A stretch of 64,000 nt of DNA from Cloacibacterium sp047601505 (GTDB taxonomy: Bacteria; Bacteroidota; Bacteroidia; Flavobacteriales; Weeksellaceae), in the NCBI RefSeq assembly GCF_047601505.1, contig NZ_JASGJD010000001.1, positions 3,348,001 through 3,412,000 on the forward strand, read 5' to 3'. Made by a program: the position numbers and the translations under genes. Position 1 is the first letter of the stretch, and every line of letters begins with the position of its first letter. The notes under the pieces are model-generated. The model was not told the DNA's origin. It did no database searches and was given only the letters and a program-made list of their open reading frames with translations. This document shows positions 52,304 to 61,605 of this stretch, in pieces.

Positions 52304-55102
52304 ATGAATAAGACTATTCGTAAGAGTATTTTAACAATTACTCTTTTTTCGGGAGGATTCCTTTTTTCGCAGACACACGTTTTGGAAGGAAGAGTTCTGG
52401 ATGAAAAAGATAACTCACCAATGCAAGGTGTAACGGTAAAAGTAAATGATAAAGAAACGAAAACTGATGCATCTGGTTATTATGTAATAACGCTAGATCC
52501 AGGAAAAAATTATTCTGTAAATGTAATTTACAAAGGATATAACAAAAAAGAGATTAGCGATGTAGAAATAAAATCAGCAGAAAACACCAATCTGGATATT
52601 TTATTAACAAAAATTGAAGCAAAAGGAAAAGATAAAGAAATAGAAGGCGTTGTGCTAAGATCTAGCGCTAAAAAAGAAACTATTGCTTCTACTATTGGGC
52701 TACAAAAAAACATGGGCGTTGTGTCTCAGGTAATAGGAATTGAAGCCATCAAAAAAAGTCCAGATAAAAATACGGGAGAAGTACTAAAAAGAGTTTCTGG
52801 TGTAAGTTTATTAGAAGGGAAATATATTGTAGTGAGAGGTCTTTCGGATAGGTATAACCAAGCTATGCTTAACGGAATTCAGCTTTCTAGTACCGAGCCA
52901 GACAAAAAAACGTTCTCGTTTGATTTATTCCCTGCAAGTGTAATTGAAACATTGGTAATTAATAAAACTTTTATCCCAGAATATACTGGAGAATGGGGAG
53001 GCGGATTAATACAAGTAAATACGAAAGACATCCCAAACACTAAATTTTTTAATGCTCAAATAGGAGTTGGTGGTAATTCTAACACCATAGGAAAAGATTT
53101 CTACACCAGTAAAGGTGGCAAATTAGATTTTCTAGGTCTAGAAGATGGTTACAGAAAACTACCTGCTGGTTTCCCTTCGAAAAATGCTTTCAGTTTGCTT
53201 TCTGACACCGAAAAAACAGATTTTGGCAAACAATATGTTAAAAATTTCGGTTACAATAATAACGGTTATCCAGAAAATGTAAACTTACAATTAGATGGCG
53301 GATTTAATACAAAATTCTTAGGAAAAGACCTTGGTGTAATTGCTGTTTTAAACTATAGCAACAGCAAAAGAACTACCAATTCTGACAACAGATTCTTCAC
53401 CATCAACGGAGAACAAGCTGATGTGAATTTCGATTATAAAACTTCAAAATACAACAATGATGTGATTCTTGGTGGTTTATTAAATTTAACTTTAAAATTT
53501 AATGACAACAACAAAATTTCCCTTAAAAACATCATTACCAACAATACCAACAATCACGTTTCTATACGTACAGGAAAAGATTTTGAATTCGACCCTGTAA
53601 ACGGAACAAATATCATTGCAAGAGAAGTTGGATACAAACAAACTATTTTCTATAATTCTACACTTACAGGTAACCATAAGTTGAATGCACTTGGTGGCCT
53701 TAATGTAAACTGGTACGGAAGTTTCGGTATATTAGACCAATACATTCCTCAGCTTCAGCGTTTGCAATACAATCAATATCCAAACTTAACAGGAAGCCCA
53801 TATTTAGCTCTAATTTCTAATGGTCTTTCTCAAAAATCTGGGAGTTTCTTCTACTCTACTCTAAGCGATTATCTTTACAATGCTGGAGGCGATGTTTCTA
53901 AATCTTTTGAACTTTTCGGGCAAAAACAAACCATCAAAGGTGGTTATTTGTTCCAAGTGAAAGACAGAATTTACAACTCAAGACCTTTTGCTGTACAATT
54001 AGAAGGATTTAATCAAAATCTACTTTCACAGCCTTTCGAAACCATTTTCAACCAAGAAAACTTCGGAACAAGTGGAAACTTATTTACATTCGACGAAATT
54101 GCGGGTAAACAATACCGATATATTGCCAATACCATTCTAAATGCAGGATATTTACAATTCGACAATAACATTACTTCTTGGTTAAGAGCAGTTTGGGGAT
54201 TGAGAGTTGAAAACTTCGACCAAGTAGTTGGAAGCACTAAAAAAAGCGACGAAAGATACGTTCACAGTGCCGTTACAGATTACTTGCCTGCTTTGAACCT
54301 TACTTTTAAATTAAACGACAAAATGAACCTTCGTTTAGCTGGTTCGCAAACTGTAGTAAGACCAGAATTTAGAGAATTATCACCACTTGCTTACTATGAT
54401 TTTGATTTGGGAGCTACGGTAATTGGTAATAAAGAATTACAAAGAACTAAACTTACAAGTGCAGACATAAGATGGGAATTCTACCCAAAAAGTGGCGAAA
54501 TCTTCTCAGTTGCTGGTTTCTACAAAAACTTCAAAAATCCTATCGAATTATACTTTAATCAATCTGGAGCTGGTACAAGTAACACCTTCAATTATCTAAA
54601 TGCTGATAAAGCAGATGCTTATGGATTAGAATTCGAATTTAGAAAAAAATTAGATTTTGTATCGTTACTTCAAAACTTTACAATGGCTGGTAACTTGGCA
54701 TTAATTGACAATAAAGTAAAAGACGAAGCTACAAACGTAAACAGACCAATGCAAGGACAATCTCCTTATACATTAAATCTATCATTACAATATGATTCTC
54801 AAAAATCTGGTTTCTCTTCTACTGTTCTTTTCAATATTATCGGAAGAAGGATTTTATATGTAGGAAACGAGCAAGTACCTCCAATCTGGGAAGCTCCAAG
54901 ACCTTTATTAGATTATCAAATTGCTAAAAAAATCTGGAAAAACAAAGGTGAAATTAAACTTAACATTTCAGACATCCTAAACCAAAGAGCAAAATACTAT
55001 CACGATCTTAATGATAATAAAAAGTATGACGCAAAAGACGCTTTGGCGATTAGCAGACTTACCGGAACTAACTTTAGCTTAACATTAGGATATAACTTTT
55101 AA
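52304..55102 (+). CDS. TonB-dependent receptor
   Basis: A 932-residue outer-membrane transporter: signal peptide (about 1-22), carboxypeptidase-regulatory-like domain (HVLEGRVLDEKDNSPMQGVTV), a plug (DKNTGEVLKRVSGVSLLEGKYIVVRGLSDRYN), and a 22-strand barrel ending TNFSLTLGYNF. Imports a ligand with TonB energy. The gene lies next to PhoB/PhoR-like genes and is followed 36 bp later by a surface lipoprotein, a receptor-plus-lipoprotein pair that could take up a phosphorus source; the ligand is not shown by sequence. Confidence 0.93.
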   Translation: MNKTIRKSILTITLFSGGFLFSQTHVLEGRVLDEKDNSPMQGVTVKVNDKETKTDASGYYVITLDPGKNYSVNVIYKGYNKKEISDVEIKSAENTNLDILLTKIEAKGKDKEIEGVVLRSSAKKETIASTIGLQKNMGVVSQVIGIEAIKKSPDKNTGEVLKRVSGVSLLEGKYIVVRGLSDRYNQAMLNGIQLSSTEPDKKTFSFDLFPASVIETLVINKTFIPEYTGEWGGGLIQVNTKDIPNTKFFNAQIGVGGNSNTIGKDFYTSKGGKLDFLGLEDGYRKLPAGFPSKNAFSLLSDTEKTDFGKQYVKNFGYNNNGYPENVNLQLDGGFNTKFLGKDLGVIAVLNYSNSKRTTNSDNRFFTINGEQADVNFDYKTSKYNNDVILGGLLNLTLKFNDNNKISLKNIITNNTNNHVSIRTGKDFEFDPVNGTNIIAREVGYKQTIFYNSTLTGNHKLNALGGLNVNWYGSFGILDQYIPQLQRLQYNQYPNLTGSPYLALISNGLSQKSGSFFYSTLSDYLYNAGGDVSKSFELFGQKQTIKGGYLFQVKDRIYNSRPFAVQLEGFNQNLLSQPFETIFNQENFGTSGNLFTFDEIAGKQYRYIANTILNAGYLQFDNNITSWLRAVWGLRVENFDQVVGSTKKSDERYVHSAVTDYLPALNLTFKLNDKMNLRLAGSQTVVRPEFRELSPLAYYDFDLGATVIGNKELQRTKLTSADIRWEFYPKSGEIFSVAGFYKNFKNPIELYFNQSGAGTSNTFNYLNADKADAYGLEFEFRKKLDFVSLLQNFTMAGNLALIDNKVKDEATNVNRPMQGQSPYTLNLSLQYDSQKSGFSSTVLFNIIGRRILYVGNEQVPPIWEAPRPLLDYQIAKKIWKNKGEIKLNISDILNQRAKYYHDLNDNKKYDAKDALAISRLTGTNFSLTLGYNF

Positions 55103-55138
55103 CAAAAACATTTTTAGAAATAATTAAAATTTTATAAT

Positions 55139-56554
55139 ATGAAACTTTTAAAAACTGCGTTATTTTCCTTACTAATAGGAATTCTAGCAACCACAACTTC
55201 TTGTAGAAAAATAGAAGAAGACGGAGAAACCATCAATACAGGTGGCGGCACTACTACCGAAGATTTTATCTTATCTGGGAAAATTACAACTAGCAGAACT
55301 CTTAAAGCAAATAACACTTATAAATTAAGAGGTTTGGTATATGTAACAAACGGTGCAACTCTTACCATAGAACCAGGAACAAAAATTGTAGGTGAAGCTG
55401 ATAAAAACGGTGGACTTATCATCACAAGAGGTTCTAAAATTATGGCAGAAGGAACAGCTGCAAACCCAATTATATTTACTTCAGAAAAAGCAAGTCCTAA
55501 AAGAGGAGACTGGGCAGGCGTAGTACTTCTAGGAAAAGCACCTACCAATTCTTCATACAACGGTACACAAGGCGTTGGCGAAATTGAAGGCGGTATTAAT
55601 AATGCTGATGGAGACGGTCTATACGGAGGTACAGACGCAGCAGACAACAGTGGAATTTTAAAATATGTAAGAATTGAATATGCTGGCTATGCATTTTTAC
55701 CAGATAAAGAAATAAACGGTCTTACTTTCGGTGGTGTTGGTAACGGTACTACAGTAGATTATGTAGAAGTAGCTTATGCTAACGACGATAGTTTCGAATG
55801 GTTTGGTGGTACAGTAAATTGTTCTCATATCATAGCTTACAAAGGTCTTGATGATGATTTTGATACTGACAACGGTTTTGCAGGAAAAATTCAATTCGGA
55901 ATTGGCGTAAGAGACGCAGCTATTGCAGACGTTTCTGGCTCTAACGCTTTTGAATCTGATAACGATGCTAATGGTTCTGCTTTAACACCTCAAACATCAG
56001 CAGTATTCTCTAACATGACAATTATTGGACCAATCCAAAATTCATCATCAAGCTCAAACGCATCTTCAATCAACACATTATTCCAAAATGCTTTGCAAAT
56101 CAGAAGAAATTCTTCAATTTCTGTTTTCAATTCAGTATTTGTAGGTTATCCTGTAGGTTTATTTATTGATGCTACCAAAGGTACTGCAACGGATACTAAC
56201 ATTAGCAACGGAAAACTTAATTTTGAGAACAACATCATTGCTGCTTGTACTACTCCACTTAAATATGGTGCTTCTGCTACAGCAACTGGTTATACATTAG
56301 CAGACCTTACCACTTGGTTTAACTCTAAAGGAAATACAATCCTTAATTATTCTACAGACGTTAAATTAGCTGGTGCTTGGAACAACGTAGGTTCTGTACC
56401 AAACTTTTCTCCTGCTTCAGGTTCTCCACTTCTTACAGGAGCTGCATTTACAAACACTAAACTTTCTTCAGGATTTACCACTGTAACCTACAGAGGTGCC
56501 GTGAAAGATGCTACAGATTATTGGTACGCAGGATGGACAAACTGGAACTTATAA
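55139..56554 (+). CDS. beta-helix-like surface lipoprotein, partner of the TonB receptor
   Basis: A 471-residue lipoprotein (signal peptide ends ATTTSC, Cys about 22). The mature part has right-handed beta-helix-like repeats (GLVYVTNGATLTIEPGTKIVGE, LIITRGSKIMAEG) and acidic Asp-rich loops (DDDFDTDNGF, ESDNDANGS) that could bind metal. SusD-like TPR helices are absent, so it is not a SusD. Probably covers the receptor at the surface and helps capture its ligand. Followed by a very strong terminator. Confidence 0.85.
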   Translation: MKLLKTALFSLLIGILATTTSCRKIEEDGETINTGGGTTTEDFILSGKITTSRTLKANNTYKLRGLVYVTNGATLTIEPGTKIVGEADKNGGLIITRGSKIMAEGTAANPIIFTSEKASPKRGDWAGVVLLGKAPTNSSYNGTQGVGEIEGGINNADGDGLYGGTDAADNSGILKYVRIEYAGYAFLPDKEINGLTFGGVGNGTTVDYVEVAYANDDSFEWFGGTVNCSHIIAYKGLDDDFDTDNGFAGKIQFGIGVRDAAIADVSGSNAFESDNDANGSALTPQTSAVFSNMTIIGPIQNSSSSSNASSINTLFQNALQIRRNSSISVFNSVFVGYPVGLFIDATKGTATDTNISNGKLNFENNIIAACTTPLKYGASATATGYTLADLTTWFNSKGNTILNYSTDVKLAGAWNNVGSVPNFSPASGSPLLTGAAFTNTKLSSGFTTVTYRGAVKDATDYWYAGWTNWNL

Positions 56555-56594
56555 GAAATAGTTAGATCTTCATATAAAATTAATTTTTTTACAG

Positions 56595-56628
56595 AAAGCG
56601 CCCCGAAAATTATTTTCGGGGCGCTTTT
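56595..56628 (+). terminator. terminator of the TonB receptor operon
   Basis: AAAGCGCCCCGAAAA / TTTTCGGGGCGCTTT, a perfect 15-bp stem with a 3-base loop, then T and A/T-rich sequence. The strongest hairpin in the window. Confidence 0.95.
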
Positions 56629-56656
56629 ATTTTCAATTTTAAATCGTAAATCAGAA

Positions 56657-56941
56657 TTACTCTTCGTCTTCGTATTGCTCTAAGTAATAAGAGAAAGTAA
56701 AACCTTCTACTTCTTCTTCGGCATCTTCTAAAGTTGTTAACAAATCTTCGAAAATCTCTAATTGTTCTACACTCAGATTTACAAATTCTAAATGAAGCGG
56801 CATTTCTAATTCACCAGTAATTACATCAAAAAGTGCATCCAGATTATCTCCAAAATGCTCTGGTAAAGTCAATTTTTCCTTCAGTTGAGCATAAAAATCT
56901 TCGTAATCGCCAATTTCTAAAAAATCTATATATACTTCCAT
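56657..56941 (-). CDS. barstar-family ribonuclease inhibitor
   Basis: A 94-residue acidic protein of the barstar family (MEVYIDFLEIGDYEDFYAQLKEKL, FGDNLDALFDVITGEL). The acidic residues corresponding to the barnase-binding helix and loop are present. It blocks the active site of barnase in the known family. Located 63 bp downstream of the barnase homologue on the same strand, so they form an effector/immunity pair. The C-terminal tail EQYEDEE is strongly acidic. Confidence 0.93.
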   Translation of the reverse strand: MEVYIDFLEIGDYEDFYAQLKEKLTLPEHFGDNLDALFDVITGELEMPLHLEFVNLSVEQLEIFEDLLTTLEDAEEEVEGFTFSYYLEQYEDEE

Positions 56942-57004
56942 AATTTTATTTCAAGTTTCAAAGTTAGTAAACATCTCGCTTCCTACATCCAACTTCCAGC
57001 AAAT

Positions 57005-57586
57005 TTATTTTTCCTCAAAATTTCTATAATGGTCGTGCGTTACAAACACCAAACCATCGTTAGAAAACACTACTCTATCTGCATTTCTGTTGCCACAATT
57101 GTAATTAAGGTCGGCTTCAAAATATCTTCTGCCAGATTTTGTAGGGAGAGATTTTTGTCGGTTCGTCCAGATATCACCACCAATAGCTTTTCCGGGAGCA
57201 ACTTCGCAAAGATTACCTTTGCTAGGAACCCAACCCAAAGATTTTGCTTCTGATTTTGTGATGTAATAATCTGGCAATTCTCCGTGTTTTTTTAGATATT
57301 TTACCACCAATTCATCATTGGTAAGTTCTTCAATATTATTGCTTGAAGCAATACTATCATAAGAAAAATCAGATTTATTTTGTTCAAAATCATCTTGATT
57401 TTTCTTTGAATTATTTTCATAAGAATAAGAACTTTCAAATTTCTGATTGTCAGATTTTCGGTAAGAAATTTCTGAATTTTCTATATTGATTTTCTTCTCA
57501 ATTTTATAGTTATTGAAAAGGTACATCAATAATAATCCTGCCACGAAAGCCAGAAAAATATAGAGAAATGATTTTTTGTTCTGCAT
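57005..57586 (-). CDS. membrane-anchored or exported barnase-family ribonuclease
   Basis: A 193-residue guanyl-preferring ribonuclease. The N-terminal segment 7-24 is a hydrophobic helix (signal anchor or uncleaved signal), followed by a 60-residue Ser/Lys/Asn-rich linker. The C-terminal domain (about 92-193) matches barnase closely: Lys111 (ITKSEA), Glu157 (FEADLNY), Arg167 and Arg171 (GNRNADR), and His186 (HDHYRNF), all the catalytic residues. Cys127 and Cys164 may form a disulfide outside the cytosol. Its inhibitor gene follows. Probably secreted into competitors or the medium; the delivery route is not shown. Confidence 0.93.
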   Translation of the reverse strand: MQNKKSFLYIFLAFVAGLLLMYLFNNYKIEKKINIENSEISYRKSDNQKFESSYSYENNSKKNQDDFEQNKSDFSYDSIASSNNIEELTNDELVVKYLKKHGELPDYYITKSEAKSLGWVPSKGNLCEVAPGKAIGGDIWTNRQKSLPTKSGRRYFEADLNYNCGNRNADRVVFSNDGLVFVTHDHYRNFEEK

Positions 57587-57605
57587 AAATATCTAGTTTA
57601 TGGTT

Positions 57606-58133
57606 TCAAGTTTTTTTAAGTTCTAAATTTTCTTTATTTGAAATATAAATAATTAATATTGAATACATTAAAAAAACATAAAAACCATATTTCACATCAA
57701 AAAACTCATCAATAAATTTTGATTTTATAAGTAAAATTGTGGAAGTTATAAGCAAAATATTGTTTGCAACTGCCAGATTTCTAACCCACAAAATCTTCTT
57801 TAACCAAGAAAAAACAATCATTAAAATTGAAAAAACTATGATGAAAGTATATGAAATAATTGAGAAAAATTCTTTGTCTTTCAAAAAATTATTGAATTGA
57901 AATTCATTACTATAAATGTTTTCAACAAAACCAAATCCTAATTGATAAGCATTCAAATTTATTTCATCTCCCACATAAAATCCGCTTCCTTTTTCTGTAA
58001 TAACTTCCGTTATATTTTCTTTTTTATGCTCTATCGTTTTAATTACTTTATTACTTTCGCACATCCTCAAAAAAGGCATAAAGAAAATCAGAAAAGCAAT
58101 TGGTGTAAAATATTTGGTTTTGAGAAATTTCAT
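57606..58133 (-). CDS. hypothetical membrane protein
   Basis: A 175-residue protein with about four hydrophobic segments (about 10-20, 92-113, 118-138, 148-166) and a Glu/Lys-rich soluble stretch (30-65). A Cys lies in the first hydrophobic stretch (FLRMCESN), but no signal-peptide cleavage is convincing. No family recognised. Its stop is 20 bp before the barnase start, so it could be part of that transcription unit. Confidence 0.6.
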   Translation of the reverse strand: MKFLKTKYFTPIAFLIFFMPFLRMCESNKVIKTIEHKKENITEVITEKGSGFYVGDEINLNAYQLGFGFVENIYSNEFQFNNFLKDKEFFSIISYTFIIVFSILMIVFSWLKKILWVRNLAVANNILLITSTILLIKSKFIDEFFDVKYGFYVFLMYSILIIYISNKENLELKKT

Positions 58134-58196
58134 GAGTTTTGTTTTTAATACAATATCAAATTTTAAACCAATTATCCAACTCTCCCATTCTCCAAC

Positions 58197-58991
58197 TTAA
58201 CTTCTCCACTCTTCAGGAATATCACACACCGGAATTGGGTTCATTTTATGTTGTGCCGCTTTATTCATTTTAGAAAAAATCTGGAAAACTTCTAAATCTC
58301 TTCCGCTATAATCTGCTTCGGTTTTTGTTCCCCATTCTTTTTGAATTTTTTCTAACTCTGGATAACTAGCTCCAATTTGGTCTTCGTCTGTTTTATTATC
58401 AGCATCCCAAAGTCCATCTGTAGGAATTGCATTTTGAATAGATTCTATCAAATTAAGTGCTTTTGCTAATTCGTAAACTTCGGTTTTATATAAATCTGCA
58501 ATTGGTGAAACATCTACACCGCCATCACCATATTTGGTATAAAAACCAATACCGAAATCTTCTACTTTATTGCCCGTTCCGCAAACCAAAAGTCCGTGTA
58601 ACTGACCAAAATAATACAAAGTAACCATTCTAAATCTAGACCTTGTATTTGCCAAAGCAAGATTATTAGTCCATCTTCCTTCAATGTGATCTTCTACCAT
58701 ATCTTCGAAAGTTTCGAAAACTGGAGTTAGATTAATGGTTTTTCCTTTCACATTTGGGAATTTTTTTTCAAGGTCTTTTATATGCTCTTGAGCTCTGTTT
58801 ACTTGGTCTTGTTTCTGACGAATTGGCATTTCGAGAAGCAAAACTTCTAGTCCTGTCTTTGCGCAAAGTGTAGAAACCACACCAGAATCTACACCTCCCG
58901 AAACTCCTATTACAAAACCTTTTACGCCTGCTTTTGTAGCATAATCTTTCAACCAGTTTACAATGTAATCTATTACTTTTTCTGTCTGCAT
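58197..58991 (-). CDS. nadE: ammonia-dependent NAD synthetase
   Basis: Amidates deamido-NAD to NAD. At 264 residues; PP-loop SGGVDSG at about 30-36, then LYYFGQLHGLLVCGTGNKVED and FYTKYGDGGVDVSPIADLYKTEV, the family's hallmark segments. No glutaminase domain, so ammonia is the nitrogen donor. Its divergent neighbour gldB is the same as in Flavobacterium johnsoniae, where nadE lies near gldB. Confidence 0.96.
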   Translation of the reverse strand: MQTEKVIDYIVNWLKDYATKAGVKGFVIGVSGGVDSGVVSTLCAKTGLEVLLLEMPIRQKQDQVNRAQEHIKDLEKKFPNVKGKTINLTPVFETFEDMVEDHIEGRWTNNLALANTRSRFRMVTLYYFGQLHGLLVCGTGNKVEDFGIGFYTKYGDGGVDVSPIADLYKTEVYELAKALNLIESIQNAIPTDGLWDADNKTDEDQIGASYPELEKIQKEWGTKTEADYSGRDLEVFQIFSKMNKAAQHKMNPIPVCDIPEEWRS

Positions 58992-59033
58992 TTTGTATAT
59001 TTTTTGTTTGATTTATTTAATATTTTCTTCGAA

Positions 59034-59564
59034 TTATATATTTTCATTTTTTTCTTTTTCATACCAAATACAAATTCCATCGGGCTCTTCAAAAGTTCCC
59101 TTCTCTACGAAACCTATTTTTTTTAAAGTATGATTAGAAGCTACATTCTCTGAATGAGCATGAGCATAAATTTTTTCTAAATTCATCACGTTAAAACCAT
59201 AGTCTAAACTAGCTTTTCCAGATTCTGTAGCATAACCTTTTCCCCAAAATTCTGGCAAAAATCGATAACCTAAATCATAAATTTTTTTGAAGCCATTAAT
59301 TTCATCTGTTAAATATTTTAGAAAACTCCAACCAATTAAAAGGTTGCTTTCTTTTTCAATTACAGCTAATCTTCCGATTCCGTTTACCTCGTATTGTTTT
59401 TGAATTATTTTGATAACTTCAATAGATTGTTTTTTTTGAGTTAAAGGTTTTACACCTACATATCTCATTACCTCAGGATTACTGTCTAATAGAAATAATC
59501 TATCCACATCTTCTTCCAAAAAAGGTCTCAAGATTAATCTTTCTGTTTCTATTCTAATATTCAT
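59034..59564 (-). CDS. GNAT acetyltransferase (RimJ/RimL type)
   Basis: A 176-residue N-acetyltransferase: IRIETERLILRPFLEEDVDRLF at the start, RFLPEFWGKGYATESGKASLDYGF (acetyl-CoA-binding R/Q-x-x-G-x-G/A) near 110 and HSENVASNHTLKKIGFVEKG near the end. Typical ribosomal-protein or small-molecule acetyltransferase of unknown substrate. It lies 42 bp before nadE on the same strand. Confidence 0.92.
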   Translation of the reverse strand: MNIRIETERLILRPFLEEDVDRLFLLDSNPEVMRYVGVKPLTQKKQSIEVIKIIQKQYEVNGIGRLAVIEKESNLLIGWSFLKYLTDEINGFKKIYDLGYRFLPEFWGKGYATESGKASLDYGFNVMNLEKIYAHAHSENVASNHTLKKIGFVEKGTFEEPDGICIWYEKEKNENI

Positions 59565-59575
59565 CCTTTATTTAC

Positions 59576-59583
59576 TATTTTTG
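59576..59583 (+). promoter_or_regulatory. candidate -7 box of gldB
   Basis: TATTTTTG fits TAnnTTTG and lies about 70 bp before the gldB ATG. Confidence 0.4.
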
Positions 59584-59652
59584 CGAAACGTAATTTCATG
59601 TAAAATTAATTAAAAATTTGCACGTAACCCCTTCAAAAATTAGGTAAATTCA

Positions 59653-60639
59653 ATGAAAATTAAAAAATACACATTACATATCATACTTTTCACGTTGTCC
59701 TTATTTCTTTTCTCTTGTCACAAAGAAGCAGAAAGCCGTTGGAATGTAGAAACAAAAACCTCCGAATCTGTAAAAATAACAGACATTTCTGCGGAATTTT
59801 ACAACGAAAAAATCCCTTTTCCTAAATTTAAAGAAAAGTATAGCTTTTTCCTTGCGCCACAAGTTCCAGATGCTACTTACGAGAAAAAAAGAAACAATAC
59901 TTTGGAAAGAAGAGTGTATAAAAATGCTATTTCGCTTAATAAAATTCCAAAATTAGAAAAAGATTTAACTGAACTTTTCGCTCACATTAAATTCTATTTC
60001 ACGAAATTTCAAACGCCTAAAGTTTATGTTTTTTCTTCGGCTACAGAACTTTATGAAGAACCTATTTTGTATATTCCTGCAAAAAAAATTCTGTTTATAG
60101 ACCTTTCTGCTTTTATGGGAGAAAAATCTGAATATTATGACGGAATAGACAATTATGTAAAAAAAGACATGAATCCCGAAAACGTTATAACAAGAGTTTC
60201 AGAAAATATTGCCGCAGATTTTGTCCCAGTAACACCAGACCAAAACAAGTTTTTAGATAAAATTGTAAATCAAGGAAAACTTTTGATTTTGCAAGATGCT
60301 TTTTTACCTAAAACGCCAGACCAATACAAAATTGGTTATTCTAAAGAACAACAATCTTGGGCAATTTCTAATGAAGAAAATATTTGGAATTATTTTGTAG
60401 AAAACGATTTGCTTTTCAGTGACGATAGCAATTTAAACGAAAGATTCTTAAACAAAGGTCCATTTTCTAAATTTTACACAGAAATAGACCAAAAATCTTC
60501 GCCAAGAATTGGTGCTTTTATCGGTTGGCAAATTGGCAGAAAATATTTGGCAGAACATCCAGAAGTGACACTTCAACAGTTTTTGCAAAAAAACGCCACA
60601 GAAATTTTTAACAATTGTAATTATAAACCTAAAAATTAA
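59653..60639 (+). CDS. gldB: gliding motility lipoprotein GldB
   Basis: A 328-residue lipoprotein; signal peptide ends LFLFSC with Cys22. The conserved block FIGWQIGRKYLAEHPEVTLQQFLQ near the C-terminus, together with the mid-protein AAKKILFIDLSAFMG-type strand, matches GldB, which is needed for gliding and type IX secretion in Flavobacterium. Followed by gldC, as in F. johnsoniae. The presence of a T9SS type B protein at 29.5-33.7 kb agrees. Confidence 0.93.
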   Translation: MKIKKYTLHIILFTLSLFLFSCHKEAESRWNVETKTSESVKITDISAEFYNEKIPFPKFKEKYSFFLAPQVPDATYEKKRNNTLERRVYKNAISLNKIPKLEKDLTELFAHIKFYFTKFQTPKVYVFSSATELYEEPILYIPAKKILFIDLSAFMGEKSEYYDGIDNYVKKDMNPENVITRVSENIAADFVPVTPDQNKFLDKIVNQGKLLILQDAFLPKTPDQYKIGYSKEQQSWAISNEENIWNYFVENDLLFSDDSNLNERFLNKGPFSKFYTEIDQKSSPRIGAFIGWQIGRKYLAEHPEVTLQQFLQKNATEIFNNCNYKPKN

Positions 60640-60681
60640 TTCGTAAAATCGAAGATTTGTGGAGTTGTAAAATCATTAAAA

Positions 60682-60728
60682 ATTTACATCTTTACATCAT
60701 TACGATTCAACGACTTTACATCTTTATA
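60682..60728. repeat. AT-rich repeat between gldB and gldC
   Basis: Shares TTTACATCTTTACA and TTCAACGACTTTACA with the sequence before mutS2 (7953-7993). An in-frame TTG reading would translate it, but no conserved protein results. Confidence 0.65.
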
Positions 60729-60731
60729 AAA

Positions 60732-61055
60732 ATGAAAAATACACAAATAACAATCAACGTAGAACTAGACGAAAATCACGTTCCAGAAAAACTTTCATGG
60801 AATGCTCAAGATGGCGGAATTGAAAATCAGGAAACCAAAGCCACCATGATTTCAGTTTGGGACGACAAAAAATTTGAAGCTCTTAGAATAGACCTTTGGA
60901 CAAAAGAAATGCCTGTTGACCAAATGAAAATGTTTATTCATCAAATTTTCGTTTCTCTTGGTCATACTTACCAAAGAGCAACTGGCGAAGATGATGTGGC
61001 AGATAAAATTCAAGAATTTGCCGAAGATTTTGCATTTATGAGTAAAATTAAATAA
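60732..61055 (+). CDS. gldC: gliding motility protein GldC
   Basis: A 107-residue soluble protein from ATG 60732 (MKNTQITINVELDENHVPEKLSW). A TTG at 60657 would add residues encoded by repeat DNA and is rejected. Length and the LDENHVPEKLSWNAQDGGI and HIQHIFVSLGHTYQRATG-like blocks (here HQIFVSLGHTYQRATG) match GldC, which boosts gliding in Flavobacterium. It lies 92 bp after gldB, in the same orientation. Confidence 0.92.
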   Translation: MKNTQITINVELDENHVPEKLSWNAQDGGIENQETKATMISVWDDKKFEALRIDLWTKEMPVDQMKMFIHQIFVSLGHTYQRATGEDDVADKIQEFAEDFAFMSKIK

Positions 61056-61068
61056 ATCCTCAAAAAAA

Positions 61069-61518
61069 ATGTTCATAACCAGAAAAGCAACTTTAGAAGA
61101 TTTAGCTCAATTGGCAATTTTATTTGACCAATACAGAAGTTTTTATCATAAGGAAAGCGACGTTAATGGTGTCGAGAATTTTCTAAAAGAAAGATTAGAA
61201 AACCAAGATTCTGAAATTTTCGTAGCAGAAGAAAATGGAATTTTAACTGGTTTTACTCAATTATATCCTCTTTTTTCTTCAACCAGAATGAAGAGATATT
61301 GGCTTTTGAATGATTTATTTGTGAACGAAAACCACCGTGGAAAAGGCTTTTCTAAAGCTTTAATTGAAAGTGCAAAAGAACTTTGTATTGTAACGAAAGC
61401 CTGCGGAATTCTATTAGAAACGGATAAAACTAACGAAATTGGCAACCAACTCTATCCAAGTTGTGGTTTTGAGCATTATACCCATGCTAATTTTTATGAA
61501 TGGACAAATCCTATTTAA
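61069..61518 (+). CDS. GNAT acetyltransferase
   Basis: A 149-residue N-acetyltransferase: MFITRKATLEDLAQLAILFDQYR, LNDLFVNENHRGKGFSKALIESAKE (acetyl-CoA loop) near 82, and a closing YPSCGFEHYTHANFYEW. Starts 13 bp after gldC, so probably in the same operon. Substrate unknown. Confidence 0.9.
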   Translation: MFITRKATLEDLAQLAILFDQYRSFYHKESDVNGVENFLKERLENQDSEIFVAEENGILTGFTQLYPLFSSTRMKRYWLLNDLFVNENHRGKGFSKALIESAKELCIVTKACGILLETDKTNEIGNQLYPSCGFEHYTHANFYEWTNPI

Positions 61519-61604
61519 TGTTAAATGTTAAATTTTAGATTTCGGGTTTACGATTTCTAAAAAAAATGATAAATTTTAAATCCAAAATCTAAAATCGTAA
61601 ATAA
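61519..61604. repeat. heptamer repeat with inverted arms
   Basis: Starts TGTTAAA TGTTAAA (period 7). ATTTTAGATTTCGGGTTTA (61532-61550) is the inverted partner of TAAATCCAAAATCTAAAAT (61577-61595) with two mismatches in 19. Lies between the GNAT and DinB genes; could fold as an RNA hairpin. Confidence 0.75.
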
Positions 61605-61605
61605 T

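Noticed and set aside
60657..60731. TTG-initiated extension of GldC
   Set aside because: It translates repeat DNA; the ATG at 60732 gives the family length.
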